A DNA stretch of 7,031 nt from Bacteroidales bacterium UBA6340 (GCA_002440265.1 DJSG01000021.1:1-7031), one strand, 5' to 3'; positions 1 through 6,911 are shown, counted from the stretch's first letter. Numbers and translations are program-made. Notes: generated from the letters alone by a model not told the origin.

Positions 1-18
1 AATGCACAATGCGCAATG
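1..18. repeat. Left heptamer array (CRCAATG units)
   Basis: A partial unit AATG is followed by CACAATG (5-11) and CGCAATG (12-18), a 7-bp period. The reverse complement of 1-18 matches 484-501 at 17 of 18 positions, so this is the inverted partner of the array at the start of the first OPX gene. The window begins inside the array, so it may extend further left. It resembles the short tandemly repeated heptamers known from cyanobacteria and seen in Bacteroidetes; that family assignment is from memory. Confidence 0.7.
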
Positions 19-50
19 AGAAAGTAGTAAAAACTTGATTGCAATAATGA

Positions 51-410
51 ATGAAAGAAGATAATGTGATAGTTGCTAAGAGCAAAGCATTTGCGCTGAG
101 GATAATCCGACTATACCAATGGCTCGTGAATGAGAAGCGGGAGTTTGTGTTGTCGAAGCAGGTACTCAAAAGCGGAACAAGTATAGGAGCTAACGTGAAA
201 GAGGGAGTACGCGCACAAACCAAAGCGGATTTTACTGCAAAAATGTCTATCGCATTAAAAGAAGCCAGCGAAACAGAGTATTGGTTAGAACTGCTAAACG
301 AGAGTGATTATATTGAAAATGAGCATTTTGAAAGTATATATTCCGACAACAAGGAATTGATAAAACTGCTGATGGCTATTACAAAAACTGCTCAGAAAAA
401 AGAAAATTAA
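51..410 (+). CDS. Four-helix-bundle protein (23S rRNA intervening-sequence protein family, PF05635/TIGR02436-like)
   Basis: A 119-residue protein, the usual size for this family, with no signal peptide or membrane segment. The diagnostic stretch is SGTSIGANVKEG at about residues 42-53, followed by a helix rich in Lys and Ala (SIALKEASETEYWLELL, about 66-82); the tail is lysine-rich. The family was first noticed in intervening sequences of 23S rRNA genes and is structurally related to the Avd accessory protein of diversity-generating retroelements. Its biochemical role in free-standing form is not established. There is no rRNA or reverse transcriptase here. The ATG at 51 is used; another at 47 is out of frame. 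It ends 7 nt before the OPX gene and is flanked by inverted heptamer arrays. Its first 60 nt are about 38% G+C, against about 56% in a 120-nt sample of the next gene, suggesting a separate origin. Family call firm, function unknown. Confidence 0.85.
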   Translation: MKEDNVIVAKSKAFALRIIRLYQWLVNEKREFVLSKQVLKSGTSIGANVKEGVRAQTKADFTAKMSIALKEASETEYWLELLNESDYIENEHFESIYSDNKELIKLLMAITKTAQKKEN

Positions 411-417
411 GAAACAG

Positions 418-1317
418 ATGGAGATACAGTCCATAATACACACAAGGGCATTGCGTGATAGCAGACTGCCATTGCGCATCGCACATTGTGCATTGTGCAT
501 TACGATAGTCGTGCTGATGGCGTCGTGCGTGACGAGTCGGAAAGTGAACCTTATGCAGGAGCCTGGGAAGAACGGTGTGCCGCATTATGCCGATACCCTA
601 TCATACGAGGACTATGAGATACGCACAGGCGACAGGCTGTACGTGTATGTGTATTCGGTGGACGAGCGGGTGAGCCAGATGTTCAATGCAGCAGGCGGCG
701 GTGCATCCAACTCGCAGTTGCGGCAACAGATAGGTGTAGGCGGTGCGTCGGGTTCGTATAACCTGTACACATACCTGGTGGAAGACGACGGGACAATAGA
801 CTTCCCCATGCTCGGGCATCTGGAGGTGCGCGGCAAGACGACACGAGAAGTCAAGCATTTGATAGAGAACGAGTTGGATGCATTCATAAAGAGTTACGGG
901 GAATACAAGATGACCTCGGTGGAGGTGAACGTGGTGCAACGTGCGTTCAGCGTGATTAGCGACCACGGAAGCGGTGTGTTTTCGCTGCAAAAAGAGAAAG
1001 TGACCATCTTTGAGGCCCTGGCTATGGCAGGTGACATAGGTGATTTCGGCGACCGCAGCAAGGTGCGTATCGTGCGCGAGATAGAAGGCAGAACCGAGGT
1101 GATGACCTTTGACGTGCGGTCGAAAGATATAATCAACTCGGAATACTACTACATCGAACCCAATGATGTGATATATATCCAGAAGATAAAAGGGCAGAGT
1201 TTCGGTATGAACTCGGTGACGACCACCATCAGCGTGGTGGCGACAACGCTGGCCTTCGGCGGCTTTGTGTATGGTATCGTGGTGCGAATAATGAACTCGG
1301 TGGAGAGCCATAAATGA
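418..1317 (+). CDS. Polysaccharide export outer-membrane lipoprotein, Wza/BexD/OPX family (first copy)
   Basis: A 299-residue lipoprotein expected to form part of the outer-membrane/periplasmic exit channel for a capsule or exopolysaccharide. The signal peptide is long: an Arg-containing n-region (R10, R13, R16, R20), a hydrophobic stretch at about 21-34, and lipobox LMASC with Cys37 as the lipidated residue. The Poly_export (PES) domain starts around YEIRTGDRLYVYVYS (66-80). An SLBB-type domain spans about 168-225, including VTIFEALAMAGD. A hydrophobic segment at about 267-289 may be the C-terminal membrane helix of OPX proteins. The start at 418 is chosen because the only later in-frame ATG before the Cys (514) would remove the signal peptide. 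The first 28 codons overlap the heptamer array at 449-504, so the N-terminus is probably chimeric. The next gene is a paralogue beginning 13 nt downstream. The family call is firm; the exact start is less so. Confidence 0.92.
   Translation: MEIQSIIHTRALRDSRLPLRIAHCALCITIVVLMASCVTSRKVNLMQEPGKNGVPHYADTLSYEDYEIRTGDRLYVYVYSVDERVSQMFNAAGGGASNSQLRQQIGVGGASGSYNLYTYLVEDDGTIDFPMLGHLEVRGKTTREVKHLIENELDAFIKSYGEYKMTSVEVNVVQRAFSVISDHGSGVFSLQKEKVTIFEALAMAGDIGDFGDRSKVRIVREIEGRTEVMTFDVRSKDIINSEYYYIEPNDVIYIQKIKGQSFGMNSVTTTISVVATTLAFGGFVYGIVVRIMNSVESHK
449..504. repeat. Right heptamer array (CATTGYG units) inside the OPX signal-peptide region
   Basis: CATTGCG occurs at 449 and 470, CATTGTG at 484 and 491, and CATT at 498. 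The degenerate unit CATCGCA at 477 and two unrecognisable 7-mers at 456 and 463 keep the spacing an exact multiple of seven. Positions 484-501 are the inverted copy of 1-18 with one mismatch. The array lies wholly within the reading frame that starts at 418 and encodes IAHCALCI of the signal peptide. Confidence 0.75.
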
Positions 1318-1318
1318 C

Positions 1319-1324
1319 AGGAGG
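1319..1324 (+). promoter_or_regulatory. Ribosome binding site for second OPX gene
   Basis: AGGAGG lies 6 nt before the ATG at 1331, directly after the TGA of the upstream gene (1315-1317). It is the only strong Shine-Dalgarno match seen before a gene in this window and it fixes the start of the second OPX lipoprotein. Confidence 0.7.
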
Positions 1325-1330
1325 ACGGAG

Positions 1331-2092
1331 ATGAAGTTATCACAACTACGCATAGGTTTGCTGGCGGTGCTGAGTATGTTGCTCACGGGGTGCTATAGTT
1401 ACCGGCAAGTAGGCTTGTTGCAGGAGCGTAAAGACCTGCCGCAATACGATTCGGCGGCATACGAACCCTACCGATTGCAGGTGAATGATGAGATTATATA
1501 CCGCATCATCACAATGGATGAGACGATTTCGAAGACCTTAAGCGGCGGTAGCAGCGGAGCGAATGTGCAATATGCCAACTCCTACCGTATCTACTCGGAC
1601 GGCACAGTGGATATACCATTCCTTCCGCCCGTCCGGTTGGTGGGGCTGACAGAGCAAGAAGCACAGGATACCTTGCGCAAGGCTATACGGGAGATTATCC
1701 CCGATGCCGATGTCAAGTTGGCTTTGTACAACAAACGCTTCACCGTGTTGGGCGATGTTAATTCAGGTACCTATAATATATATAAGGAGCGGATGACTAT
1801 CTTCCAAGCATTAGCAATGTCGGGAGACCTGATGAACTCCGGCGACCGCCGGCATGTACGTATTGTGCGCCCACGCGGCAATTCAGAACCCGAAGTGCTG
1901 GAATTTGACATCCGTACCAACAGTATCATCGATTCCAAGTACTACTATGTGTACCCCAACGACCTTATCTACGTGAGCCGCGATAAGGGAAGTTTCTATA
2001 AACAAGCCAGTTACAGTTCATTTTTGGCTCTGATTACGAGTTCGGTATCGCTATTGGTAACGGTACTGAATTATATTCCCGGCATTTGGTAA
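1331..2092 (+). CDS. Polysaccharide export outer-membrane lipoprotein, Wza/BexD/OPX family (second copy)
   Basis: A 253-residue paralogue of the preceding gene with a compact signal peptide (K2, R7, hydrophobic 8-18) and lipobox LLTGC with Cys21 as the lipidation site. The Poly_export domain begins near YRLQVNDEIIYRI (47-59). An SLBB-type domain at about 132-183 contains VLGDVNSG (139-146), the usual glycine-rich turn. A hydrophobic stretch at about 229-249 lies near the C-terminus. The shared block is clear: MTIFQALAMSGD here against VTIFEALAMAGD in the first copy, and YYYVYPNDLIYV against YYYIEPNDVIYI. The wzc-like gene begins 13 nt after the stop codon, which supports one operon. The two copies may form a mixed channel, or one may be specialised for interaction with the kinase; that is inference. 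The start is supported by the AGGAGG site. Confidence 0.93.
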   Translation: MKLSQLRIGLLAVLSMLLTGCYSYRQVGLLQERKDLPQYDSAAYEPYRLQVNDEIIYRIITMDETISKTLSGGSSGANVQYANSYRIYSDGTVDIPFLPPVRLVGLTEQEAQDTLRKAIREIIPDADVKLALYNKRFTVLGDVNSGTYNIYKERMTIFQALAMSGDLMNSGDRRHVRIVRPRGNSEPEVLEFDIRTNSIIDSKYYYVYPNDLIYVSRDKGSFYKQASYSSFLALITSSVSLLVTVLNYIPGIW

Positions 2093-2105
2093 ATCAACGC
2101 GCATT

Positions 2106-4577
2106 ATGGCACAACAAGAAGAAAATCTGCAAAACGGCAACGTCTTTATCGAGGAGGAGAAGTCTGACTTTGATATAGTGGAATGGATTTTTCGCATTCT
2201 GCACTATTGGTATCTGTTCGTTATCGCGGGGGTGATAGCATTTTCGTTGGCATACTTGAAGAACAAGAAGGTCATCGAATCCTACCTGACCACGGGTACA
2301 CTGATTATCAAGGATGCCTCGGGCGGAGGATATGGCGCGCAATCCCTGATGCAGGGTTTCGGCGTGGACGCAGGATACAGAAACGTGAACAACCAGTTGA
2401 TTATCCTGCGCAGTTATGATTTGATACAACGCACCGTTGATTCCTTGCCTTTCCTCAATGTGGAGTATATCACCAAAGGGCGTTTCAAGACGCGCAATAT
2501 CTACAAGCAAACACCTATATTGGTGGAATACACCAAGTTAGACCAGACAGCATACAACTACCTTTTCCGTTGCGACGCACAGCAGGACGGCTCATTGAGA
2601 ATAACCTGCACCGACGAAGATGTGCCATTTGAGTACGTTGTCCGATATGGAGAACCGCTGACCACCAACCTGTTCTCGGCTACGATATGGCCAACGGACT
2701 ACTTGATGCATGCGGGGCAACACGTGTATTTCCGCTTCCGCAGCCGTGAGAGTCTGGCAGAGGAGTTCTCAGGGAGACTGCAACTGAACTTCATCGGGGA
2801 CAGGAGTACCATCTTAGGCATCCAATTAGCAGGCATAACGCCGGCACGTGACTGCGATTTCATCAACAAACTGTCTGACATCTACCTGTTGCAAAACGTG
2901 GAACGGAAGAATATGGTCGCAGACAAATCCATACAATTCATCAACGAACAATTGGCAATGCTGCAGCGCAGTCTAAGCACCAGCGAGAGTGCAATGACCG
3001 ATTTCCGACAAGAGAACAAGTTCGTGGATGTAAGTTCCTATGCCTCAGGACTAATGTCCAAAGTGAGCCAATACGACCAGCAGAAGATGTCGCTGCGCCT
3101 CAAGGAGACCTATCTCGACTACCTCACCAACTACCTGAACAAACAGATAGAACAGGGCGCAGTGATTGCTCCTGCCACATTGGGGCTCAACGAACCCATG
3201 CTCATGCAACTTGTGCAGCAACTCAACACCTTGCAAATACAGCGTAGCGAACTCAGCCCCAAGAATGTTTACTATGCCAAATACACCGGCGACATGGACA
3301 ACGTGAAGAGTGCCATTGCCGAAGTGGTACAATCCATGCGCGTATCGTTGGATATCGAGAAGCGTGACCTCGCCAACCGCTACACGGAAGTCGAATCCGA
3401 CATCAAAAATCTCCCGCAAAAAGAGTTGCAGATGGTCGCCATCGAGCGCAACTACCGCATTGACGACAACTACTACACCTTCTTCCTCCAGAAACGTGCC
3501 GAAGCAGAGATACAGAAAGCCCGCAACACTCCGGACAGCGAAATCATGGACCGAGCCCGAACTACCTACGCCATCAACAGCAAAGAGAAACGCAAGAACG
3601 TGATGACATATATGATAATCGGTCTGCTCATTCCGTTTGTGCTCATCGTCTTGTCCGAATTGCTGAACAACAAAGTGCGCACCCCGAAAGAGGTTGAGAA
3701 GTTGAGCGACTTTGAGTTGTTGGGCATGTTGCGCCACGTATCGTCGCATAATCCTCTCTTTGTCAAGCAGAACCCCCGCTCGGGCTTTGCAGAGATGCTG
3801 CGCAGTATCCGCCTGCGCATTGAGTTCCTCGTGAAGCGGAAAACAAAAATTTCCGTCACCATCACCTCCACACAATCCGGTGACGGCAAGACCTATATCA
3901 GCACCAACCTGGCTGCGCTCTATGGCATGACGGGGCACCCTACCCTACTGATAGATATGGACATCCGCAAACCAAACGTGCACGAGAAGTTGGGCTTGGA
4001 TGCTGCACGAGGCGTTACTAACTACATCATCGGCGACTGCACGTTGGAAGACATCATTATTCACAACCCGCAATTCGGTTTCGACGTGATTCCGGCGGGC
4101 ACCATACCGCCCAACCCCGGAGAATTCATCCGCAGCGACAAACTCACCGATATGCTCAAACTCCTCCAAGAGCGCTACGATTACATTGTCATTGACTCAT
4201 CGCCTGTGGGAATGGTCCCCGATGCTCTCGCACTCATCGAGCAGACCGATGTCACGCTGTTCGTCATCCGATGCATGGAAACCAACAAGACTTTCGCCAA
4301 ACAGACGCTCCAATCCTTGGCTCTCAACCATAAGGACAAGGTACATCTCATACTCTCTGACATTCCTTCGGAGAAGTCCGGGCGGCGTTATAGTTACACC
4401 TACGGCTACGGATATGGCAGCGGCTACGGCGACAGCGAAGGATATGGCTATGGCTATGGCTCGTATCATAGTGGTTATCATGGCTATGGCAAGTATATCG
4501 ACGACTACAAACACAAACATTCGCACAAGAATGAAGCAGATAAACACAAGTATGTGGACGACGATGACGAGGCATAA
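2106..4577 (+). CDS. wzc: Wzc-like polysaccharide co-polymerase / BY-type tyrosine autokinase
   Basis: An 823-residue inner-membrane protein of the Wzz-kinase fusion type that controls capsule or exopolysaccharide chain length and export through cycles of tyrosine autophosphorylation. A Wzz domain begins near residue 20. TM1 is at about 34-52; a large periplasmic part with a likely coiled coil lies at about 275-465; the GNVR-type motif LPQKELQMVAIERNY starts at 436; TM2 is at about 499-517. The cytoplasmic kinase carries Walker A STQSGDGKT (588-596, Lys595), Walker A' LLIDMDIRKP (614-623, Asp617/Asp619) and Walker B IVID (694-697, Asp697). The C-terminus has 15 Tyr between residues 762 and 816, alternating with Gly, then a His/Lys stretch and an acidic end (DDDDEA). 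This is the phosphoacceptor cluster, unusually long and repetitive. No Shine-Dalgarno site is obvious. The 3' end overlaps the next gene. No cognate phosphatase gene is in the window. Confidence 0.95.
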   Translation: MAQQEENLQNGNVFIEEEKSDFDIVEWIFRILHYWYLFVIAGVIAFSLAYLKNKKVIESYLTTGTLIIKDASGGGYGAQSLMQGFGVDAGYRNVNNQLIILRSYDLIQRTVDSLPFLNVEYITKGRFKTRNIYKQTPILVEYTKLDQTAYNYLFRCDAQQDGSLRITCTDEDVPFEYVVRYGEPLTTNLFSATIWPTDYLMHAGQHVYFRFRSRESLAEEFSGRLQLNFIGDRSTILGIQLAGITPARDCDFINKLSDIYLLQNVERKNMVADKSIQFINEQLAMLQRSLSTSESAMTDFRQENKFVDVSSYASGLMSKVSQYDQQKMSLRLKETYLDYLTNYLNKQIEQGAVIAPATLGLNEPMLMQLVQQLNTLQIQRSELSPKNVYYAKYTGDMDNVKSAIAEVVQSMRVSLDIEKRDLANRYTEVESDIKNLPQKELQMVAIERNYRIDDNYYTFFLQKRAEAEIQKARNTPDSEIMDRARTTYAINSKEKRKNVMTYMIIGLLIPFVLIVLSELLNNKVRTPKEVEKLSDFELLGMLRHVSSHNPLFVKQNPRSGFAEMLRSIRLRIEFLVKRKTKISVTITSTQSGDGKTYISTNLAALYGMTGHPTLLIDMDIRKPNVHEKLGLDAARGVTNYIIGDCTLEDIIIHNPQFGFDVIPAGTIPPNPGEFIRSDKLTDMLKLLQERYDYIVIDSSPVGMVPDALALIEQTDVTLFVIRCMETNKTFAKQTLQSLALNHKDKVHLILSDIPSEKSGRRYSYTYGYGYGSGYGDSEGYGYGYGSYHSGYHGYGKYIDDYKHKHSHKNEADKHKYVDDDDEA
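4389..4553 (+). repeat. Coding micro-repeat for the Tyr/Gly tail of the Wzc-like kinase
   Basis: The kinase tail from Tyr762 to Tyr816 is encoded by imperfect hexamers of the type GGCTAT / GGCTAC, densest at 4399-4494. They encode repeated Gly-Tyr pairs, then Tyr-His-Ser-Gly-Tyr-His and a Lys/His stretch. The repetition is at both DNA and protein level, so replication slippage could change the number of tyrosines. Confidence 0.6.
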
Positions 4578-5601
4578 TGCCCCACTTGCGATACTGCTCG
4601 TATTGCTCCTCACTATCTTTGGTTGCAGTTCCTCTACCACTGACAAACAATCTGTTGGCTTCTCTATCGCCCATTCCGGCGACACCACTGTGGTCACGGT
4701 CATGTCTCCGTGGCAACCCGGCACCACCATGGCGCGGTATGCCATCACCACACCCTACCGGCGCATCGCCTGCACTTCGGCTACCCACGTGGGTTTCCTC
4801 CGCGAACTGGGGCTGTTGGATAGGCTGGTCGGCGTCTGTGTGCCAAGCCGTATCTACAACCTCACCGACGAGCAACGCGCCACCATTACTGACTTGGGCG
4901 ATGATATGAAGCCCAACCTTGAGGCTATCCTCATGTCCCGACCCGATGCCATCATCGTCTCCACCTATGGCGAAGGCGATGCCACCATCGCACAGATAGC
5001 CGCACTCGGCATACCGGTCCTCTATTGCAACGAATGGACGGAGTCCACACCCCTTGCACGTGCCGAATGGATTCGCTTCTTCGGTGCATGCTTCGGCTGT
5101 ATGGAGCGTGCCGATAGTGCCTACCACGCCATTGCCAAGGCGTACAACACCCTCGCCCTGTCCCACACTGCCGAGGGCGTATCTGTCATGTCCGGACAGT
5201 CCTTCCGCGGCACGTGGTACGTCCCCACGGGCAACACGTTCATGGGCAGACTCTTCCGCGACGCAGGGGCTGACTATTGCTATGCCGGCAACCCGGCCAC
5301 ATCCTCGCTGCCACTCACCTTCGAACAGGCTCTGCAGGACTTTGCCGATGCCGATGTATGGGTGGGATGCAACGCGCACTCTATGCAAGAACTCGCCGCT
5401 ATCGACGACAAGCACACTTGGTTCAAGGCGTACAAGAACCACCGTGTCTATAATTTCGCACGACGCACACTGCCCTCAGGAGCCAACGACTTCTGGGAGA
5501 CAGGTGTCGTCCATCCCGAACTTATCCTGCGCGACTTGCAGGCTATCCTCGCCAACGACGACCCCGACACGCTCTTCTTTTCAGAGCAACTGCAATATTA
5601 A
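4564..5601 (+). CDS. Periplasmic binding lipoprotein, BtuF/FhuD-like (PF01497) cobalamin/siderophore/heme-type ABC transporter component
   Basis: A 345-residue lipoprotein with signal peptide 1-20 (R3, hydrophobic 8-19) and Cys21 in IFGC, an imperfect lipobox with Phe at -2. The body fits the helical-backbone metal-receptor fold. RRIACTSATHVGFLRELGLLDRLVGV (about 66-91) is the usual first lobe entry, KPNLEAILMSRPDAIIVS (116-133) the family hallmark, and ALGIPVLY (147-154) follows. The second lobe contains GTWYVPTGNTFMGRLFRDAGADY (216-238). The ligand cannot be named. The reading frame is open back to 4186, but that part is a shadow of the kinase gene; the ATG at 4564 puts a signal peptide at the N-terminus and overlaps the kinase stop by 14 nt. 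An ATG at 4552 (349 aa) is an alternative. The stop codon TAA (5599-5601) lies inside a heptamer repeat. No permease, ATPase or TonB receptor gene is adjacent. Confidence 0.85.
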   Translation: MTRHNAPLAILLVLLLTIFGCSSSTTDKQSVGFSIAHSGDTTVVTVMSPWQPGTTMARYAITTPYRRIACTSATHVGFLRELGLLDRLVGVCVPSRIYNLTDEQRATITDLGDDMKPNLEAILMSRPDAIIVSTYGEGDATIAQIAALGIPVLYCNEWTESTPLARAEWIRFFGACFGCMERADSAYHAIAKAYNTLALSHTAEGVSVMSGQSFRGTWYVPTGNTFMGRLFRDAGADYCYAGNPATSSLPLTFEQALQDFADADVWVGCNAHSMQELAAIDDKHTWFKAYKNHRVYNFARRTLPSGANDFWETGVVHPELILRDLQAILANDDPDTLFFSEQLQY

Positions 5602-5627
5602 CCATTAACTATTAACTATTAACTATT
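5597..5627. repeat. Heptamer array, ATTAACY units (left copy)
   Basis: One ATTAACC (5597-5603), three ATTAACT (5604-5624) and a partial ATT make an exact 7-bp period. The first unit supplies the TAA stop of the binding-protein gene. The same unit in the same orientation recurs at 6963-6990, beyond sotB. Confidence 0.8.
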
Positions 5628-5657
5628 CTTCCCGCCCCTTTTCAAGGGGCGGGAAGA
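5627..5657. terminator. GC-rich hairpin, possible terminator or REP-like element
   Basis: Perfect 14-bp arms at 5627-5640 (TCTTCCCGCCCCTT) and 5644-5657 leave a 3-nt loop. It follows the heptamer array directly. The stem is strong, but no T-tract follows on either strand, so classical intrinsic termination is not assured. It ends 11 nt before the sotB ATG and could instead affect sotB translation or stabilise RNA ends. Confidence 0.6.
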
Positions 5658-5668
5658 TATTACAAGGT

Positions 5669-6826
5669 ATGACACCTAAACATTGGATTGCCCTCATCGG
5701 GCTCACTTTCGCCACGTTCATCTTCAACACTTCCGAGTTCATTCCCATCGGGCTCCTCACCGATATTGCGGCGGAGTTCCACCTGACCGAGGCGCACGCC
5801 GGCATGCTCATCTCTGTCTATGCGTGGGTGGTCATGCTCCTCTCGCTCCCGCTTATGCTGTTGGCTTCGAAGGTCGAACTGCGACGGCTCATGCTCATCG
5901 TAACCTTCCTCTTTGTCCTGTTCCAAGTCCTCTCGTCCTTCTCCTCCACCTACGGCATACTGATGGCATCGCGTATCGGAGTAGCCTGCACCCATGCCAT
6001 CTTCTGGTCTATTGTCTCACCCTTAGCCGTACATGTCGTCCCCGACTCGCACCGACCGCTGGCACTCAGCATGGTTATAACAGGCACATCTGTCGCCATG
6101 ATTATCGGACTGCCTCTCGGACGGTTTATCGGCTTGCAAATAGGCTGGCGCATGACCTTCCTCTGCATTGCTGCCTTTTCGCTGCTCACTTTCATCTACC
6201 TCTTCTGCACGCTGCCCAAGGTACCGAGCCACGGCGGATTCTCTGTACGCCGCATGCCCGAGATACTCCGCAACCGCACGCTTATCAGCATTTTCACGCT
6301 CACCCTCCTTTTTGCCACGGCATACTACACGGGCTACTCCTACATCGAACCATTCCTCCTTCAGGTCGCCCACATGTCCGAGAGCCTCATCACCGTCACC
6401 CTCATGCTCTTCGGTGGCGCAGGCATACTGGGCAGCATCGCTTTCTCGCGCTTCTATCCCCGCAACCCTTCGCGTTTCATCACCATTGCCCTCCTCTGTA
6501 TGTTCCTCAGCCTGCTCCTGTTGTATCCTGCCACAGCCGCTATCCCGCTGATTGTCTGCCTGTGTGCCTTCTGGGGCATGGCGGCTACGTCCTACAATGT
6601 CTCCTTTCAAAACGAGATAATCAACCACACCTCCGATGATGCCACACCTGTGGCCATGTCTATCTCTTCGGGGATTTTCAACTTGGGTATCGCCACCGGT
6701 ACGCTCATTGGCGGCGGAGTCTGCACGCACCTTTCTATTGCTTATATCGGTTTCGCAGGAGCCGCCATCGCCGTCCTTATGCTCCTCTTCTGGTACTTCG
6801 TCCTCCGACCCCGCCTACAAAAATAA
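5669..6826 (+). CDS. sotB: MFS sugar/drug efflux transporter, SotB (YdeA) family
   Basis: A 385-residue inner-membrane protein, close to the usual length, with about 12 hydrophobic segments. It belongs to the DHA1-type branch of the major facilitator superfamily; E. coli SotB exports arabinose, IPTG and similar compounds by proton antiport. Recognisable family motifs in order are FNTSEFIPIGLLTDIA (19-34), VYAWVVMLLSLPLML (50-64), SRIGVACTHAIFWSI (101-115), GLPLGRFIG (147-155) with GWRMTF (159-164), YYTGYSYIEPF (219-229) and GIFNLGIATGTLIGGG near the C-terminus. These follow the E. coli protein closely as I recall it. A weak AAGG (5664-5667) lies just before the ATG. A 14-bp hairpin sits immediately upstream. 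The coding strand is strongly C-rich. The actual substrate here is unknown; sugars or drugs are both possible, and no link to the polysaccharide genes is shown. Confidence 0.92.
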   Translation: MTPKHWIALIGLTFATFIFNTSEFIPIGLLTDIAAEFHLTEAHAGMLISVYAWVVMLLSLPLMLLASKVELRRLMLIVTFLFVLFQVLSSFSSTYGILMASRIGVACTHAIFWSIVSPLAVHVVPDSHRPLALSMVITGTSVAMIIGLPLGRFIGLQIGWRMTFLCIAAFSLLTFIYLFCTLPKVPSHGGFSVRRMPEILRNRTLISIFTLTLLFATAYYTGYSYIEPFLLQVAHMSESLITVTLMLFGGAGILGSIAFSRFYPRNPSRFITIALLCMFLSLLLLYPATAAIPLIVCLCAFWGMAATSYNVSFQNEIINHTSDDATPVAMSISSGIFNLGIATGTLIGGGVCTHLSIAYIGFAGAAIAVLMLLFWYFVLRPRLQK

Positions 6827-6890
6827 TCCCTCTTTATTATAAATACGCCCTCACTATCCCATAAGTCCATGAGCGTAGTCGGGCTTGGGG

Positions 6891-6911
6891 GACGACGCGG
6901 CCCGCGTCGTC
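6891..6911. repeat. GC-rich palindrome, REP-like or operator-like
   Basis: The arms GACGACGCGG (6891-6900) and CCGCGTCGTC (6902-6911) are perfect complements around a single central C. As RNA the centre would open to a loop of about 5 nt, leaving an 8-bp GC-rich stem. No T-tract follows. It stands 65 nt after the sotB stop codon. It may be a repetitive extragenic palindrome, a terminator-like stem or a protein-binding site; the sequence alone does not decide. Confidence 0.5.

Noticed and set aside
601..1386. Long reverse-strand reading frame opposite the first OPX gene
   Set aside because: It lies antisense to a clear OPX coding region, has a Cys/His-rich composition typical of antisense translation and matches no family I know.
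3051..3938. 295-codon reverse-strand reading frame opposite the kinase gene
   Set aside because: Entirely antisense to conserved Wzz/kinase domains; its openness follows from codon bias in the real gene.
4186..4563. N-terminal extension of the binding-protein frame
   Set aside because: This stretch is the kinase gene read in another frame. The signal peptide starts only at 4564 (or 4552), so the extension is not believed.
4348..5442. 364-codon reverse-strand reading frame opposite the binding-protein gene
   Set aside because: Antisense to a recognisable PF01497-type protein, with no signal peptide, domain or ribosome site of its own.
5597..5627. CRISPR-like direct repeats
   Set aside because: Units are 7 bp with no spacers; this is a simple tandem array.
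5683..6639. Second long + strand frame within sotB
   Set aside because: A His/Pro/Arg-rich out-of-frame shadow of an unmistakable SotB protein.
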